A stretch of DNA of 64,000 nt from Herbidospora mongoliensis. Its GTDB lineage: Bacteria; Actinomycetota; Actinomycetes; Streptosporangiales; Streptosporangiaceae. Positions within the stretch are counted from its first letter, which is position 1; every line of letters starts with the position of its first letter. Below, in pieces: positions 41,594 through 49,350 of this stretch. Location of the stretch: positions 806,001 to 870,000 of the forward strand of contig NZ_BBXD01000009.1 in assembly GCF_001570545.1 (NCBI RefSeq), in the 5' to 3' direction. Made by a program: the position numbers and the translations under genes. The notes below the pieces were generated by a model. The model had not been told where the DNA came from. It made no database searches and worked only from the letters and a program-made list of their open reading frames with translations.

Positions 41594-42447
41594 CACTCCC
41601 ACGCCTTTCCGGCGGCGGGGGCGTCTTCCCGCAGCACCGCGCCCTCGATCAGGCCGTAGGGGCGGTCGGCGGCGAAGTAGACCTCGCCGTCGTTGTCGAG
41701 GTCGAACGGGCCGAGGTCGACGAGGAAGTGGTGCCTGTTGGGGAGTTCGAGGCGGACCTCGCAGACGTCCGGGCAGTCGGTCAGCACGCGGGTCCCCATG
41801 GCGTAGAGGGTCTGCTGGAGCGACAGGCTGTAGGTCGTGGCGAAGGCGTCGAGCAGGGCCTGTCTCGCCGTTGTGTAGGACGCGTCCCAGTCTTTGTCCG
41901 AGCCGTCGTGACGCCAGCGGGCGGTCACGGCGGTGGCCAGGACCCGGTCGCGGGTCTCCGGGAGAGTCGTGTACTCGTCTTTGAGATAGCCCCAGAACTC
42001 CGAGTCGGTCGTGTTCAGGACGACCAGCTCCTTCAGGCCCGAGACGACGGTGGCCTGTTCGCCGTCGTAGTGGACCACGCAGGTCCGCACCTCCTGCCCC
42101 TTGCGGGCGAACGAGTGGCCGCCGAGGCGCTCCCAGGCGTACTCGTCGATCTCCACGCGGGCGTGGTGGATCGTCGGCTGCCCGTCGACGAAGTGGCGGG
42201 CCAGCAGCAGGGCGAACTCCTCGATCGCGCCGACGCCGTGTTTCTTGGCGAACGCGTAGACGGTGTTCTTCTGCGAGTCGGTCGGCAGCACCGTGGCGTT
42301 GTCGCCCGTCAGGTGGACCTCGGTCATCTCGCCCGACAGGGACGTGCTGACGTTCAGGTCCTTGATGTGGTGGGCGTCGCCGTGCCGGGTGACCCGCACG
42401 ACCCGGGTCTCGGCTTTGCCGTAGCGGTTGGGGCCGAGCACGAACAC
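41593..42447 (-). CDS. Urate oxidase (uricase)
   Basis: Cofactor-free oxidation of urate to 5-hydroxyisourate. At 284 residues it contains the two T-fold halves, with the catalytic Lys/Thr region NRYGKAETRVVRV and TDSQKNTVYAFAK, and the family signature LPNRHHFLVDLGPFDLDNDGEVYFA. GTG 42447 is used, with GGGAG 7 nt upstream. It is followed directly by the FAD subunit and preceded by uraH, so all three steps from urate to allantoin lie together. Confidence 0.96.
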   Translation of the reverse strand: MFVLGPNRYGKAETRVVRVTRHGDAHHIKDLNVSTSLSGEMTEVHLTGDNATVLPTDSQKNTVYAFAKKHGVGAIEEFALLLARHFVDGQPTIHHARVEIDEYAWERLGGHSFARKGQEVRTCVVHYDGEQATVVSGLKELVVLNTTDSEFWGYLKDEYTTLPETRDRVLATAVTARWRHDGSDKDWDASYTTARQALLDAFATTYSLSLQQTLYAMGTRVLTDCPDVCEVRLELPNRHHFLVDLGPFDLDNDGEVYFAADRPYGLIEGAVLREDAPAAGKAWE

Positions 42448-42450
42448 TTT

Positions 42451-42792
42451 CTAACTCCCACGGTAGGTCGAGTAGCCGAACGGGCTCAGCAGCAGCGGCA
42501 CGTGGTGGTGCTGCTCGGCGTCGGCGATGGCGAAGACGACCGTGACCTCGGGGAAGAACGCGTCGTCCCCCAGGTAGCCGCCGGTGTCGAAGATCAGCCG
42601 GTACGTCGCCGCCTCCAGCTCCCCGGTCCATTCACGGCCGAGCGGCGTCCAGTCGCTGATGCGGCCGTCCTTGTCGGTGCGGCCCTCGGCGAGGGCGACG
42701 TACCCGTGGGCGGCCCGCCGGGCCAGTCGCACGTGGACGTCGGCGGCCGGGCAGCCGCGCGCGGTGTCGAGCACGTGGGTGGACAGGGTCAC
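42451..42792 (-). CDS. uraH: 5-hydroxyisourate hydrolase
   Basis: Transthyretin-like hydrolase for the second step of urate breakdown, 113 residues. The signature start TLSTHVLDTARGCPA and the C-terminal HHHVPLLLSPFGYSTYRGS, ending in the diagnostic YRGS, are both intact. GTG 42792 overlaps the uraD stop as GTGA and matches the family N-terminus. Confidence 0.96.
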   Translation of the reverse strand: MTLSTHVLDTARGCPAADVHVRLARRAAHGYVALAEGRTDKDGRISDWTPLGREWTGELEAATYRLIFDTGGYLGDDAFFPEVTVVFAIADAEQHHHVPLLLSPFGYSTYRGS

Positions 42793-43262
42793 GCCGTCTC
42801 CTCCCACAACTTGGCCAGCCGCAGCCGGACGATCTTCCCGAGCTCGTCCCTGACGACCATGCGTTCCTTCTCCGGTACGTTGCCCAGACGATCCTCCAGG
42901 ATCGCCAGCATCTCCCCGGCCGACTTCCCGGTCGCGCAGACCAGGTACACATGCCCGAACCGGTCCTCATATGCCTGGTTGCTCTTCCGGAGCTCTTCGA
43001 GGATGTCCTGTTCTGCGGTGGCGGTCCCCGCCTGCTCGTCACGTGACCAGGCCGATTCCCGATCAGCCCCCTTCGACCGGTCGCCGATCCGGGGGTGCGC
43101 GGCCAGCGCCTCATGGACGTCGACCCAGTTCAGCATGGCCAGGACCGAGTCGCTCCGGTCGAGGAGGGCGGTGAGGTCGGAGTAGGGCGGCCCGGCCACA
43201 CCGTCGGCCCAGCGGGCGGACGCGCAGCACGCCAGCAGGTCGTCCCGGCTCAGTTCACGCAT
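42789..43262 (-). CDS. uraD: OHCU decarboxylase
   Basis: Decarboxylates 2-oxo-4-hydroxy-4-carboxy-5-ureidoimidazoline to S-allantoin. At 157 residues it has AHPRIGDRSKGA with the catalytic His, and GHVYLVCATGKSAGEMLAILEDRLGN. ATG 43262 begins the family match; the open frame continues upstream into the promoter gap. It is the first gene of the nine-gene operon, divergent from endonuclease IV. Confidence 0.95.
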   Translation of the reverse strand: MRELSRDDLLACCASARWADGVAGPPYSDLTALLDRSDSVLAMLNWVDVHEALAAHPRIGDRSKGADRESAWSRDEQAGTATAEQDILEELRKSNQAYEDRFGHVYLVCATGKSAGEMLAILEDRLGNVPEKERMVVRDELGKIVRLRLAKLWEETA

Positions 43263-43338
43263 GGTCGCCAGTACACAACCTGGCCCCCGCCGAATCCAGC
43301 AGCGGGAGCTCCCAAAGCCCCGTCCATGAGCGGCCGAT

Positions 43339-43360
43339 GGTTTGTACGTTGCCACAAACC
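43339..43360. promoter_or_regulatory. Candidate operator of the urate/allantoin operon
   Basis: Perfect inverted repeat GGTTTGT (43339-43345) and ACAAACC (43354-43360) with an 8-bp spacer. It lies in the 128-bp gap between uraD and the divergent endonuclease gene, 77 bp from the uraD start. The regulator is not encoded in the window. Confidence 0.6.
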
Positions 43361-43390
43361 GGCGAAACCCCCGGGTAACCTGAAAGCACT

Positions 43391-44227
43391 ATGAGCACTG
43401 GAAACGCGATCGGCGGCCACGTCCTGGTGGCCGGCGGCCTGGCCACCGGAGGCCTCAGGTACGCCGCCGAGATCGGCGCCGAAATGGCCCAGGTCTTCGT
43501 CAGCAATCCGCGCGGCTGGGCCCTGAACGACGGCCACCCCGACGAGGACGCCCAACTCCGCGCCTCCGGCATGACGGTCTACGCCCACGCGCCCTACCTG
43601 ATCAACTTCGGCTCGCCGACCGAGGCGACCCTGGAGAACTCGGTCGCGTCGGTCCGCCACACGCTGCGGCGGGGCCGGGAGATCGGGGCGCTGGGCGTGG
43701 TCGTCCACACCGGATCGGCGGTCAGCCAGCCACGTGAGGCGGCTCTCCAGCAGGTGCGCGATCACCTGCTCCCCCTGCTCCAGGAGATCCCGGACGACGG
43801 CCCCGACCTGCTGCTGGAACCGATGGCCGGGCAGGGCCAGATGCTCTGCGCGACCGTTCAGGACCTGGGCCCCTACCTCGACGCCCTCGACTGGCACCCG
43901 AAGGTCGGCGTCTGCCTCGACACCTGCCACGCCTTCTCGGCCGGCCACGACCTGTCGACGCCCGAAGGGGTCAAGGAGACCTTCGACGCCCTCCACGCGA
44001 TCGCGCCGGGCCGGCTGAAGCTGATCCACGCCAACGACTCGAAAGACGCGCTGGGCTCGAAGAAGGACCGCCACGAGAACATCGGCGCCGGCCACATCGG
44101 GGCGCCGGGGTTCGGCGAGATCATGCGCCATCCGGCGGTCGCCGGGGTGCCGCTGTGCATCGAGACGCCCGGCAAGGCCGACAAGCACCGGGAAGACATC
44201 GACCTGCTGAAGAAACTGCGCGGCTAG
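43391..44227 (+). CDS. nfo: Endonuclease IV (AP endonuclease)
   Basis: Base-excision-repair enzyme cutting at abasic sites. At 278 residues it is a TIM barrel with trinuclear zinc ligands visible in VVVHTGSA, LLLEPMAGQG, VGVCLDTCHAFSAG, LIHANDSKD, RHENIGAGHIG and CIETPGKA. The GTG/ATG context at 43391 fits the IGGHV start. Divergent from the urate operon, whose 8-oxoguanine-type deaminase makes the pairing with DNA repair suggestive, though this may be coincidence. Confidence 0.95.
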   Translation: MSTGNAIGGHVLVAGGLATGGLRYAAEIGAEMAQVFVSNPRGWALNDGHPDEDAQLRASGMTVYAHAPYLINFGSPTEATLENSVASVRHTLRRGREIGALGVVVHTGSAVSQPREAALQQVRDHLLPLLQEIPDDGPDLLLEPMAGQGQMLCATVQDLGPYLDALDWHPKVGVCLDTCHAFSAGHDLSTPEGVKETFDALHAIAPGRLKLIHANDSKDALGSKKDRHENIGAGHIGAPGFGEIMRHPAVAGVPLCIETPGKADKHREDIDLLKKLRG

Positions 44228-44233
44228 TTGAGG

Positions 44234-44266
44234 CGGATCCGGCCGTCCCCCGAACGACCGGATCCG
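44234..44266. terminator. Hairpin between nfo and the LytTR gene
   Basis: Perfect 9-bp arms CGGATCCGG (44234-44242) and CCGGATCCG (44258-44266) with a 15-nt loop, 6 nt after the nfo stop and between two convergent genes. No T-tract. Confidence 0.6.
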
Positions 44267-44324
44267 TGCCGCAACCTTATTTCGCAGGTCAGCGCCACAC
44301 CGGCTGATCGCGATAGACGGCGTG

Positions 44325-44966
44325 TCAGGCGCGACGAGCGGTAAGGCGCTCCCTGACCTCCCGCGTGTGCCGCCGCGAAACGGGCAGCGTCTCGGTCCCG
44401 ACCAGCAGCAACGCCCGCCCGTCGGCGAACCTCAGCTCGGTGACGTGGCGGGCGTTGACGAGCGTGCTGCGATGGGCCCGGATGAACCCGGCCCCGGCCC
44501 AGCGGCGCTCCAGCGCGGCCATGGAGATCCGCACCAGGAAACCGCCCTCGCTGGTGCGCAACCTGACGTAGTCGCCGTGAGCCTCGGCGAACCAGACGGC
44601 GCCGGGATCGATGAACCGGGTCCGGCCCCCGAGCTCCACCGGGATGGACTCCTGCGCGACCTTGCGGCGCAGATGATCGAGCTCCAGCTGGTCGGAGAGA
44701 TGCCGGGCTGCTTTGCGCAGGTCACGAGCCGGGCCGTGGGCCACCAGCGCGCCGACCACCATCCCCGTGATCGTGAGCGGCACCGCGCTCGGGGAGGGTC
44801 TTCCCCTCATGGCCGCCATCGCGGCCTCCCAGCCCTCCGGCGATCCCGCCAGGACGGCCGTCGTGGAGGTGATCGTCATCGGCGCGCCGACGGCCTTCTC
44901 CAGGTGGGGCAGGGCCGCGCGGGCGGCCTCGGGGGTGAGGCGGAAGGGCAGGTCGAAGCAGCACAC
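44325..44966 (-). CDS. LytTR-domain DNA-binding regulator
   Basis: A 213-residue transcription factor. The C-terminal LytTR domain (about residues 115-213) is clear: VWFAEAHGDYVRLRTSEGGFLVRISMAALERR, FIRAHRSTLVNARHVTEL and LPVSRRHTREVRERL. The N-terminal half is not a receiver domain; it looks like a small alpha/beta sensor, possibly PAS/GAF-like, which I cannot identify. No partner histidine kinase adjoins it, so it is an orphan. It follows the sulfite-oxidase-like gene by 28 bp on the same strand. Confidence 0.88.
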   Translation of the reverse strand: MCCFDLPFRLTPEAARAALPHLEKAVGAPMTITSTTAVLAGSPEGWEAAMAAMRGRPSPSAVPLTITGMVVGALVAHGPARDLRKAARHLSDQLELDHLRRKVAQESIPVELGGRTRFIDPGAVWFAEAHGDYVRLRTSEGGFLVRISMAALERRWAGAGFIRAHRSTLVNARHVTELRFADGRALLLVGTETLPVSRRHTREVRERLTARRA

Positions 44967-44994
44967 CCCGGCGAGACTAGACCTCGGAGTGGCC

Positions 44995-45606
44995 CTACGG
45001 CGGGCCCTCGCCCGGGTCCTCCTGGTATGAGTAGCGCTGCTCCCGCCAGGGGTCGGCGACGTTGTGGTAGCCCCGGTCCTCCCAGAAGCCGCGCCGGTCC
45101 TCGGTCAGGTATTCGATGGCGCGCACCCATTTGACGCTCTTCCACGCGTACAGATGAGGGACCACGACGCGGACGGGGAAACCACGCTCGGGAGTGAGCG
45201 GCTTGCCGTCGAGTTCGGTCGCGAAGACGGTCGAGTCACGGTCGAAGTCGGCCATCCGGACGTTGGCGCTGTAGCCGTATTCAGCCCAGATCATCACGTG
45301 CCGGACACCCTCGGCGGGCGGGACGGCGGCCAGGAACGCCCCGGCCGGCACCCCCGACCACTCGGTCCCCATGATCGAGAACTTGGTCACGCAGTGGACG
45401 TCGGCCAGCACCGTCGACCGGGGCAGCTCACCGAACTCGTCCCAGCTCAGGAAGTGCTGCTCGCCCGACGCGGTCGCGCCGAAGATCTGCAGCCGCCAGG
45501 TCGCCGGGCGGAACGACGGAACCCTGCCGTAGTGCACCACGGGCCTGCCACGCGGGATGTACTGACCCGGGGGCAGCCGGTTCTCCTCGTCGGGCGTCTC
45601 CGGCAT
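44995..45606 (-). CDS. Sulfite oxidase-like molybdopterin oxidoreductase
   Basis: A 203-residue cytoplasmic oxidoreductase_molyb domain protein. The Moco-coordinating Cys lies in VLADVHCVTKFSIMGTEWSGV. GYSANVRMADF and GFPVRVVVPHLYAWKSVKWVRAIEYL are typical of the family. There is no Tat signal, heme or C-terminal dimerisation domain, so it is the short actinobacterial form of unknown substrate. Confidence 0.92.
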   Translation of the reverse strand: MPETPDEENRLPPGQYIPRGRPVVHYGRVPSFRPATWRLQIFGATASGEQHFLSWDEFGELPRSTVLADVHCVTKFSIMGTEWSGVPAGAFLAAVPPAEGVRHVMIWAEYGYSANVRMADFDRDSTVFATELDGKPLTPERGFPVRVVVPHLYAWKSVKWVRAIEYLTEDRRGFWEDRGYHNVADPWREQRYSYQEDPGEGPP

Positions 45607-45721
45607 CCGCCCATCCTGTCACCCCGCGCGGTGCTGATCACTCCCGGGTCGGCCCCCGTCGTGAGGATCATGGCCACGCCCACCCTGCGGGGGGCCGGAA
45701 GGCGATCCGGCGGGGATGAGG

Positions 45722-45727
45722 TATATT
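45722..45727 (+). promoter_or_regulatory. -10 element of the aroH attenuator transcript
   Basis: TATATT ends 6 nt before the leader-peptide ATG at 45734, which places transcription initiation at or next to the ATG. The leader peptide is therefore probably translated from a leaderless message. The -35 region is not a good match to consensus. Confidence 0.6.
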
Positions 45728-45733
45728 CCAGAC

Positions 45734-45805
45734 ATGCTCAGCGCACTCTCGTTTTGGTATGGCGACGGACCCGTGTGGACCGCTCGCCATGAGGTTGTGC
45801 GCTAG
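45734..45805 (+). CDS. Aromatic amino acid leader peptide
   Basis: A 23-codon open frame containing the consecutive codons Phe-Trp-Tyr (TTT TGG TAT, 45752-45760) and a second Trp codon at 45776. It ends with TAG 15 bp before a strong intrinsic terminator and 72 bp before the DAHP synthase ATG. Ribosome stalling at these codons when aromatic aminoacyl-tRNAs are scarce should free GGACCCG (45767-45773) to pair with CGGGTCC (45830-45836) and so disrupt the terminator. No ribosome-binding site is present, consistent with leaderless initiation. Confidence 0.88.
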   Translation: MLSALSFWYGDGPVWTARHEVVR

Positions 45806-45819
45806 CAGCCAAAGGCGAA

Positions 45820-45859
45820 CGAAAAGCCCCGGGTCCGATCAAGGACCCGGGGCTTTTCG
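45820..45859 (+). terminator. Attenuator terminator before DAHP synthase
   Basis: A perfect 17-bp stem (45820-45836 with 45843-45859) with loop GATCAA; the 3' arm ends in CTTTTCG. Its 5' arm can pair instead with GGACCCG or GGACC in the leader-peptide frame, giving a competing antiterminator. Confidence 0.9.
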
Positions 45860-45877
45860 CATGTTAAAGGAGAGGCA

Positions 45878-46924
45878 ATGGTCATCGTCATGGCCCCGCA
45901 GGCCACCCAGGAAGACATCACCGAGGTCGTCGCGCTGGTCGCGACGGCGGGCGGCGAGGCGTTCGTGTCGCGCGGGGTGAACCGCACGATCATCGGGCTG
46001 ATCGGCGACGTCGAGCAGTTCGCCAGCCTGAATCTGCGCGGCCAGCGCGGTGTCGCCGACGTCATGCGGGTGTCCACCCCCTTCAAGCTGGTGAGCCGCG
46101 AGAACCATCCCGAGCGCTCGACGGTCAGAGTGGGCGGCGTCCCCATTGGGCCGGACACGGTCACCCTCATCGCGGGGCCGTGCGCGGTGGAGACGCCGCA
46201 GCAGACGCTTGAGGCCGCGCTGATGGCCAAGGCGGCCGGGGCCACCCTGTTGCGCGGCGGCGCCTACAAGCCGCGTACGTCGCCGTACGCCTTCCAGGGG
46301 CTCGGCGAGGCGGGGTTGCGGATTCTGGCGGACGTCCGGGAGCAGACCGGCCTGCCGATCGTGACCGAGGTGGTGAACGCGGCGGACGTGCCGCTGGTGG
46401 CGGCGTACGCGGACATGCTGCAGGTCGGCACCCGCAACACGCAGAACTTCGCACTGCTGCAGGCGGTCGGCGAGGCGGGGAAGCCGGTGATGCTGAAGCG
46501 CGGGATGAGCGGCACGATCGAAGAGTGGCTGATGTCGGCCGAGTACATCGCGCAGCGCGGCAACCTCGACATCGTGCTGTGCGAGCGGGGCATCCGAACC
46601 TTCGAGACGGCGACCCGCAACACCCTCGACGTGTCGGCGGTGCCGGTGGCGCAGCGGCTGTCGCACCTGCCGGTGATCATCGACCCGTCCCACTCGGGCG
46701 GGCGGCGTGACCTGGTGCTGCCGCTCAGCCGGGCGGCCATCGCGGTCGGCGCCGACGGCGTGATCATCGACGTCCACCCGCACCCCGAGCAGGCGCTCTG
46801 CGACGGGCCGCAGGCCCTGGTCGACTCCGACCTCGAAGAACTGGCCAAGATCATGCGGGACTTCCCGCCGTTGCTCGGCCGCACCCTGGCCGCGAACCTC
46901 GCCGGGGAGTCCATCCCCGTGTAG
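45878..46924 (+). CDS. aroH: 3-deoxy-7-phosphoheptulonate (DAHP) synthase, type I-beta
   Basis: First enzyme of the shikimate pathway, condensing PEP with erythrose 4-phosphate. At 348 residues it has the N-terminal ferredoxin-like regulatory domain (about residues 1-70, VIVMAPQATQEDI ... STPFKLVSRE) and the KDOPS-like barrel with TLIAGPCAVET, LRGGAYKPRTSPYAFQG, MLKRGMSGTIEEW and IIDPSHSGGRRD. AAAGGAGAGG precedes the ATG. Expression is controlled by the attenuator directly upstream. The symbol is by family analogy; aroF or aroG are also used. Confidence 0.95.
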   Translation: MVIVMAPQATQEDITEVVALVATAGGEAFVSRGVNRTIIGLIGDVEQFASLNLRGQRGVADVMRVSTPFKLVSRENHPERSTVRVGGVPIGPDTVTLIAGPCAVETPQQTLEAALMAKAAGATLLRGGAYKPRTSPYAFQGLGEAGLRILADVREQTGLPIVTEVVNAADVPLVAAYADMLQVGTRNTQNFALLQAVGEAGKPVMLKRGMSGTIEEWLMSAEYIAQRGNLDIVLCERGIRTFETATRNTLDVSAVPVAQRLSHLPVIIDPSHSGGRRDLVLPLSRAAIAVGADGVIIDVHPHPEQALCDGPQALVDSDLEELAKIMRDFPPLLGRTLAANLAGESIPV

Positions 46925-46935
46925 CCTGCGCCCTC

Positions 46936-48123
46936 GTGGCGTTTTCGGGGGATCTCTACCGCAACAAGAACTTCGTTCTTCTCCTTGGTGTGCAGACGCT
47001 GTCCGTGCTGGGCGACGCGTTCTCGACCGTGGCGGTGCCGCTGCTGGCGCTGCACGCGACCGGATCCGTCGCCCAGATGGGCATTCTGACCGCCCTCACG
47101 GGCGTCGCCTCGGTGGTGACCGGGACGTTCGCCGGAGGCATCGTCGACCGGTTCGACCGGCGGCGGGTGCTGGTCGTGTGCGACATCGGGCGGTTCTTTC
47201 TGTACGGGTTGATCCCGGTCCTCTGGTGGGTCTCGCCCGTCATCTGGCCGCTCTATGTGATCGTGCCACTGGCGGCCTCACTCGGGATGATCTTCTCGGT
47301 GGCCTATGTGACCGTGCTGCCGTCGATCATGGAGTCGGAAGACATCACCCGGGCCAACGGGATCCTGTACGGGACCTACGCCGTGGCCGGGGTGGCCGGG
47401 CCCGCGCTGGCCGGGCTCATCTCCGGGGCGTTCGGGCCGGTCGCCGCGATCGGGCTGGATTCGGTCACCTTCCTGATCTCCGCGCTCGGGCTGCGGTTCA
47501 TCAGGCTCAGGCCGTACACGAAAGAGAAGACCGGGGGCCGGCTGGCCGGGGCGCGGTTCCTGCTCGGGAACCCGGTGCTGCGGACCATGACGATCCTGCT
47601 GACGGCGCTCATCTTCCTCACCGCCGGGCTCGACGACCTGGTGGTCTTCCATCTGAAGGAGAACCTGGAGCAGCCGGACGCGGTGGTCGGCTACGTGCTC
47701 GGCGCGGCGGCGGTGGGCACGGTTCTCGGGTCGATGGTCGTGGCCCGGCTCCGCACGCGGCTGGGATTCGGGCCGACGTGGCTGCTGTCGACGGCCCTGG
47801 CGGGGGTCGCCGTGGCCGTCATCGCCCTGTCGCCCGGGGTCGCCGGGATCGGGGCGCTGATGGCGGCGTTCAGCCTGGCCATCACGGTGGGGGCGATCTG
47901 CTCGATGTCGCTGCGGCAGGAGATCACCCCGGCCCACCTGCTCGGCCGGGTGACGGCTGCGTTCTGGACCATCCACTTCGCGCTGGGGCCGCTCGGGGCG
48001 ACCCTGGCGACGTTCTCGGCGGCCGGGCAGGGGGTGTCGACGGTGGTGGCGCTGATCGGCGGCGGGCTGCTGCTGGTCGCGCTGGGCGGGGTGTTCAGCC
48101 CGGTCAGAAGGTCAGGTCTCTAG
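46936..48123 (+). CDS. MFS transporter (enterobactin-exporter-like)
   Basis: A 395-residue, 10-12-helix exporter of the MFS_3 type. The N-terminal GVQTLSVLGDAFSTVAVPLLAL helix, the GGIVDRFDRRRVLV loop (motif A) and the SIMESEDITRANGILYGTYAVAGVAGPALAGLI segment are typical. The substrate is unknown. It starts 11 bp after aroH, so it falls under the same attenuator, which hints at export of an aromatic compound (inference). It overlaps thiI tail to tail by 12 bp. Confidence 0.9.
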   Translation: MAFSGDLYRNKNFVLLLGVQTLSVLGDAFSTVAVPLLALHATGSVAQMGILTALTGVASVVTGTFAGGIVDRFDRRRVLVVCDIGRFFLYGLIPVLWWVSPVIWPLYVIVPLAASLGMIFSVAYVTVLPSIMESEDITRANGILYGTYAVAGVAGPALAGLISGAFGPVAAIGLDSVTFLISALGLRFIRLRPYTKEKTGGRLAGARFLLGNPVLRTMTILLTALIFLTAGLDDLVVFHLKENLEQPDAVVGYVLGAAAVGTVLGSMVVARLRTRLGFGPTWLLSTALAGVAVAVIALSPGVAGIGALMAAFSLAITVGAICSMSLRQEITPAHLLGRVTAAFWTIHFALGPLGATLATFSAAGQGVSTVVALIGGGLLLVALGGVFSPVRRSGL

Positions 48124-49308
48124 CTTGTAGGCCTGGATCGAGTCGGCCAGCTGCACCGCGAGCTCCTCGGCGTCGAGGCGCTTCTCGATCTGCTTCAGGT
48201 CTTCGATCTTGGCGGCCAGCTCGGGCTGGCGGGAGGCCAGGATGGTGCAGCAGTCTTCGTCGGGCAGCTCGGAGATGGCCAGCGTGCCGATGCGGCGGGC
48301 CTCGGCGATGACCTCCATCTTGTCGAGGCCGATGAGCGGGCGCAGGATCGGCATGTCGGTCGCGCTGTCTTGGGCCACGATGTTGGCCATCGTCTGCGAC
48401 GACACCTGGCCGAGCGAGTCGCCGGTGATCAGGGCGGCCGCCTTGTGGCGGATCGCGACCTCTTCGGCGGTCTTCAGCATCAGCCGCCGCTGGGCGATCA
48501 TCGCCAGCTTGTCGCTGCCGGAGACGCGGATCGACTGCTGGGCCTTGCCGAACGGCACCACCCACAGCCGCGAGCGGCCCTGGAAGGCGTCGAGCCGCCG
48601 GACCAGCGCGTAGGCCTTGTAGATCGACTCGGTGGTGGTGAACGGGATGCCGGAGAAGTGCAGGAAGTCGACCCGCAGGCCGCGCCGCATCATGCGGTAG
48701 GCCGCCACCGGGGAGTCGATGCCGCCCGACAGCAGGGCCAGGCCCCGGCCGCTGGTGCCGACCGGCAGGCCGCCCTGGCCGGGGCGGGCGCCGACGTAGA
48801 CGAACACCTCGTCGCGGTCGACCTCGATCGAGACGATCAGCTCGGGGCGCCTCAGGTCGACCGGCAGGCCGTAGGTGTCGTTGATCTCGCCGCCGACGTG
48901 GCGGTCGAGCTCGTTGGACGTCAGCGGGAACCGCTTGTCGCGGCGGCGCGACCGGACCGCGAAGCGGGCCTTGCGGGCCACCTCGGGGGTGTCTCTGATC
49001 AGTTCGAGCGCGGCCTTGGTGACCACCGAGGGGTCTTTGGCGACCCGCCAGGCCAGGTGGACCAGCACGATGCCGGGCACCTCGCTGACCCGCGCGGCCA
49101 CCTTCTCGGCGACCTCGACGTCGGTGCCGTCGGGCAGGAACAGGGCGATCACGCCGTGGCGCTGGCGCAGGTCGATCTCGAAACCGGCCAGGGCGAACTT
49201 GATGTTCGCGCGCAGCCGTTGCTCGAAGATCTCGCGGTTCTTCCCCTTGAGGACGATCTCGCCCAGTTTGAGCAGAACGCAGGGCTCACCCAGAGCGGTC
49301 ATGGTCAT
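48112..49308 (-). CDS. thiI: tRNA 4-thiouridine synthase / thiamine sulfurtransferase ThiI
   Basis: Adenylates U8 of tRNA for thiolation, and in some bacteria supplies sulfur to ThiS. At 398 residues it has an N-terminal ferredoxin-like/THUMP region (about residues 55-165) and a PP-loop domain with LLSGGIDSPVAAYRM. It ends at about residue 398 and lacks the C-terminal rhodanese domain of the E. coli enzyme, so it resembles the Bacillus form that works with a cysteine desulfurase. A conserved CC pair lies in DEDCCTILA. Confidence 0.93.
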   Translation of the reverse strand: MTMTALGEPCVLLKLGEIVLKGKNREIFEQRLRANIKFALAGFEIDLRQRHGVIALFLPDGTDVEVAEKVAARVSEVPGIVLVHLAWRVAKDPSVVTKAALELIRDTPEVARKARFAVRSRRRDKRFPLTSNELDRHVGGEINDTYGLPVDLRRPELIVSIEVDRDEVFVYVGARPGQGGLPVGTSGRGLALLSGGIDSPVAAYRMMRRGLRVDFLHFSGIPFTTTESIYKAYALVRRLDAFQGRSRLWVVPFGKAQQSIRVSGSDKLAMIAQRRLMLKTAEEVAIRHKAAALITGDSLGQVSSQTMANIVAQDSATDMPILRPLIGLDKMEVIAEARRIGTLAISELPDEDCCTILASRQPELAAKIEDLKQIEKRLDAEELAVQLADSIQAYKLET

Positions 49309-49350
49309 GACGATGGTCCTTCGGGAACGACTGTCGGGAACCTTTTAACT

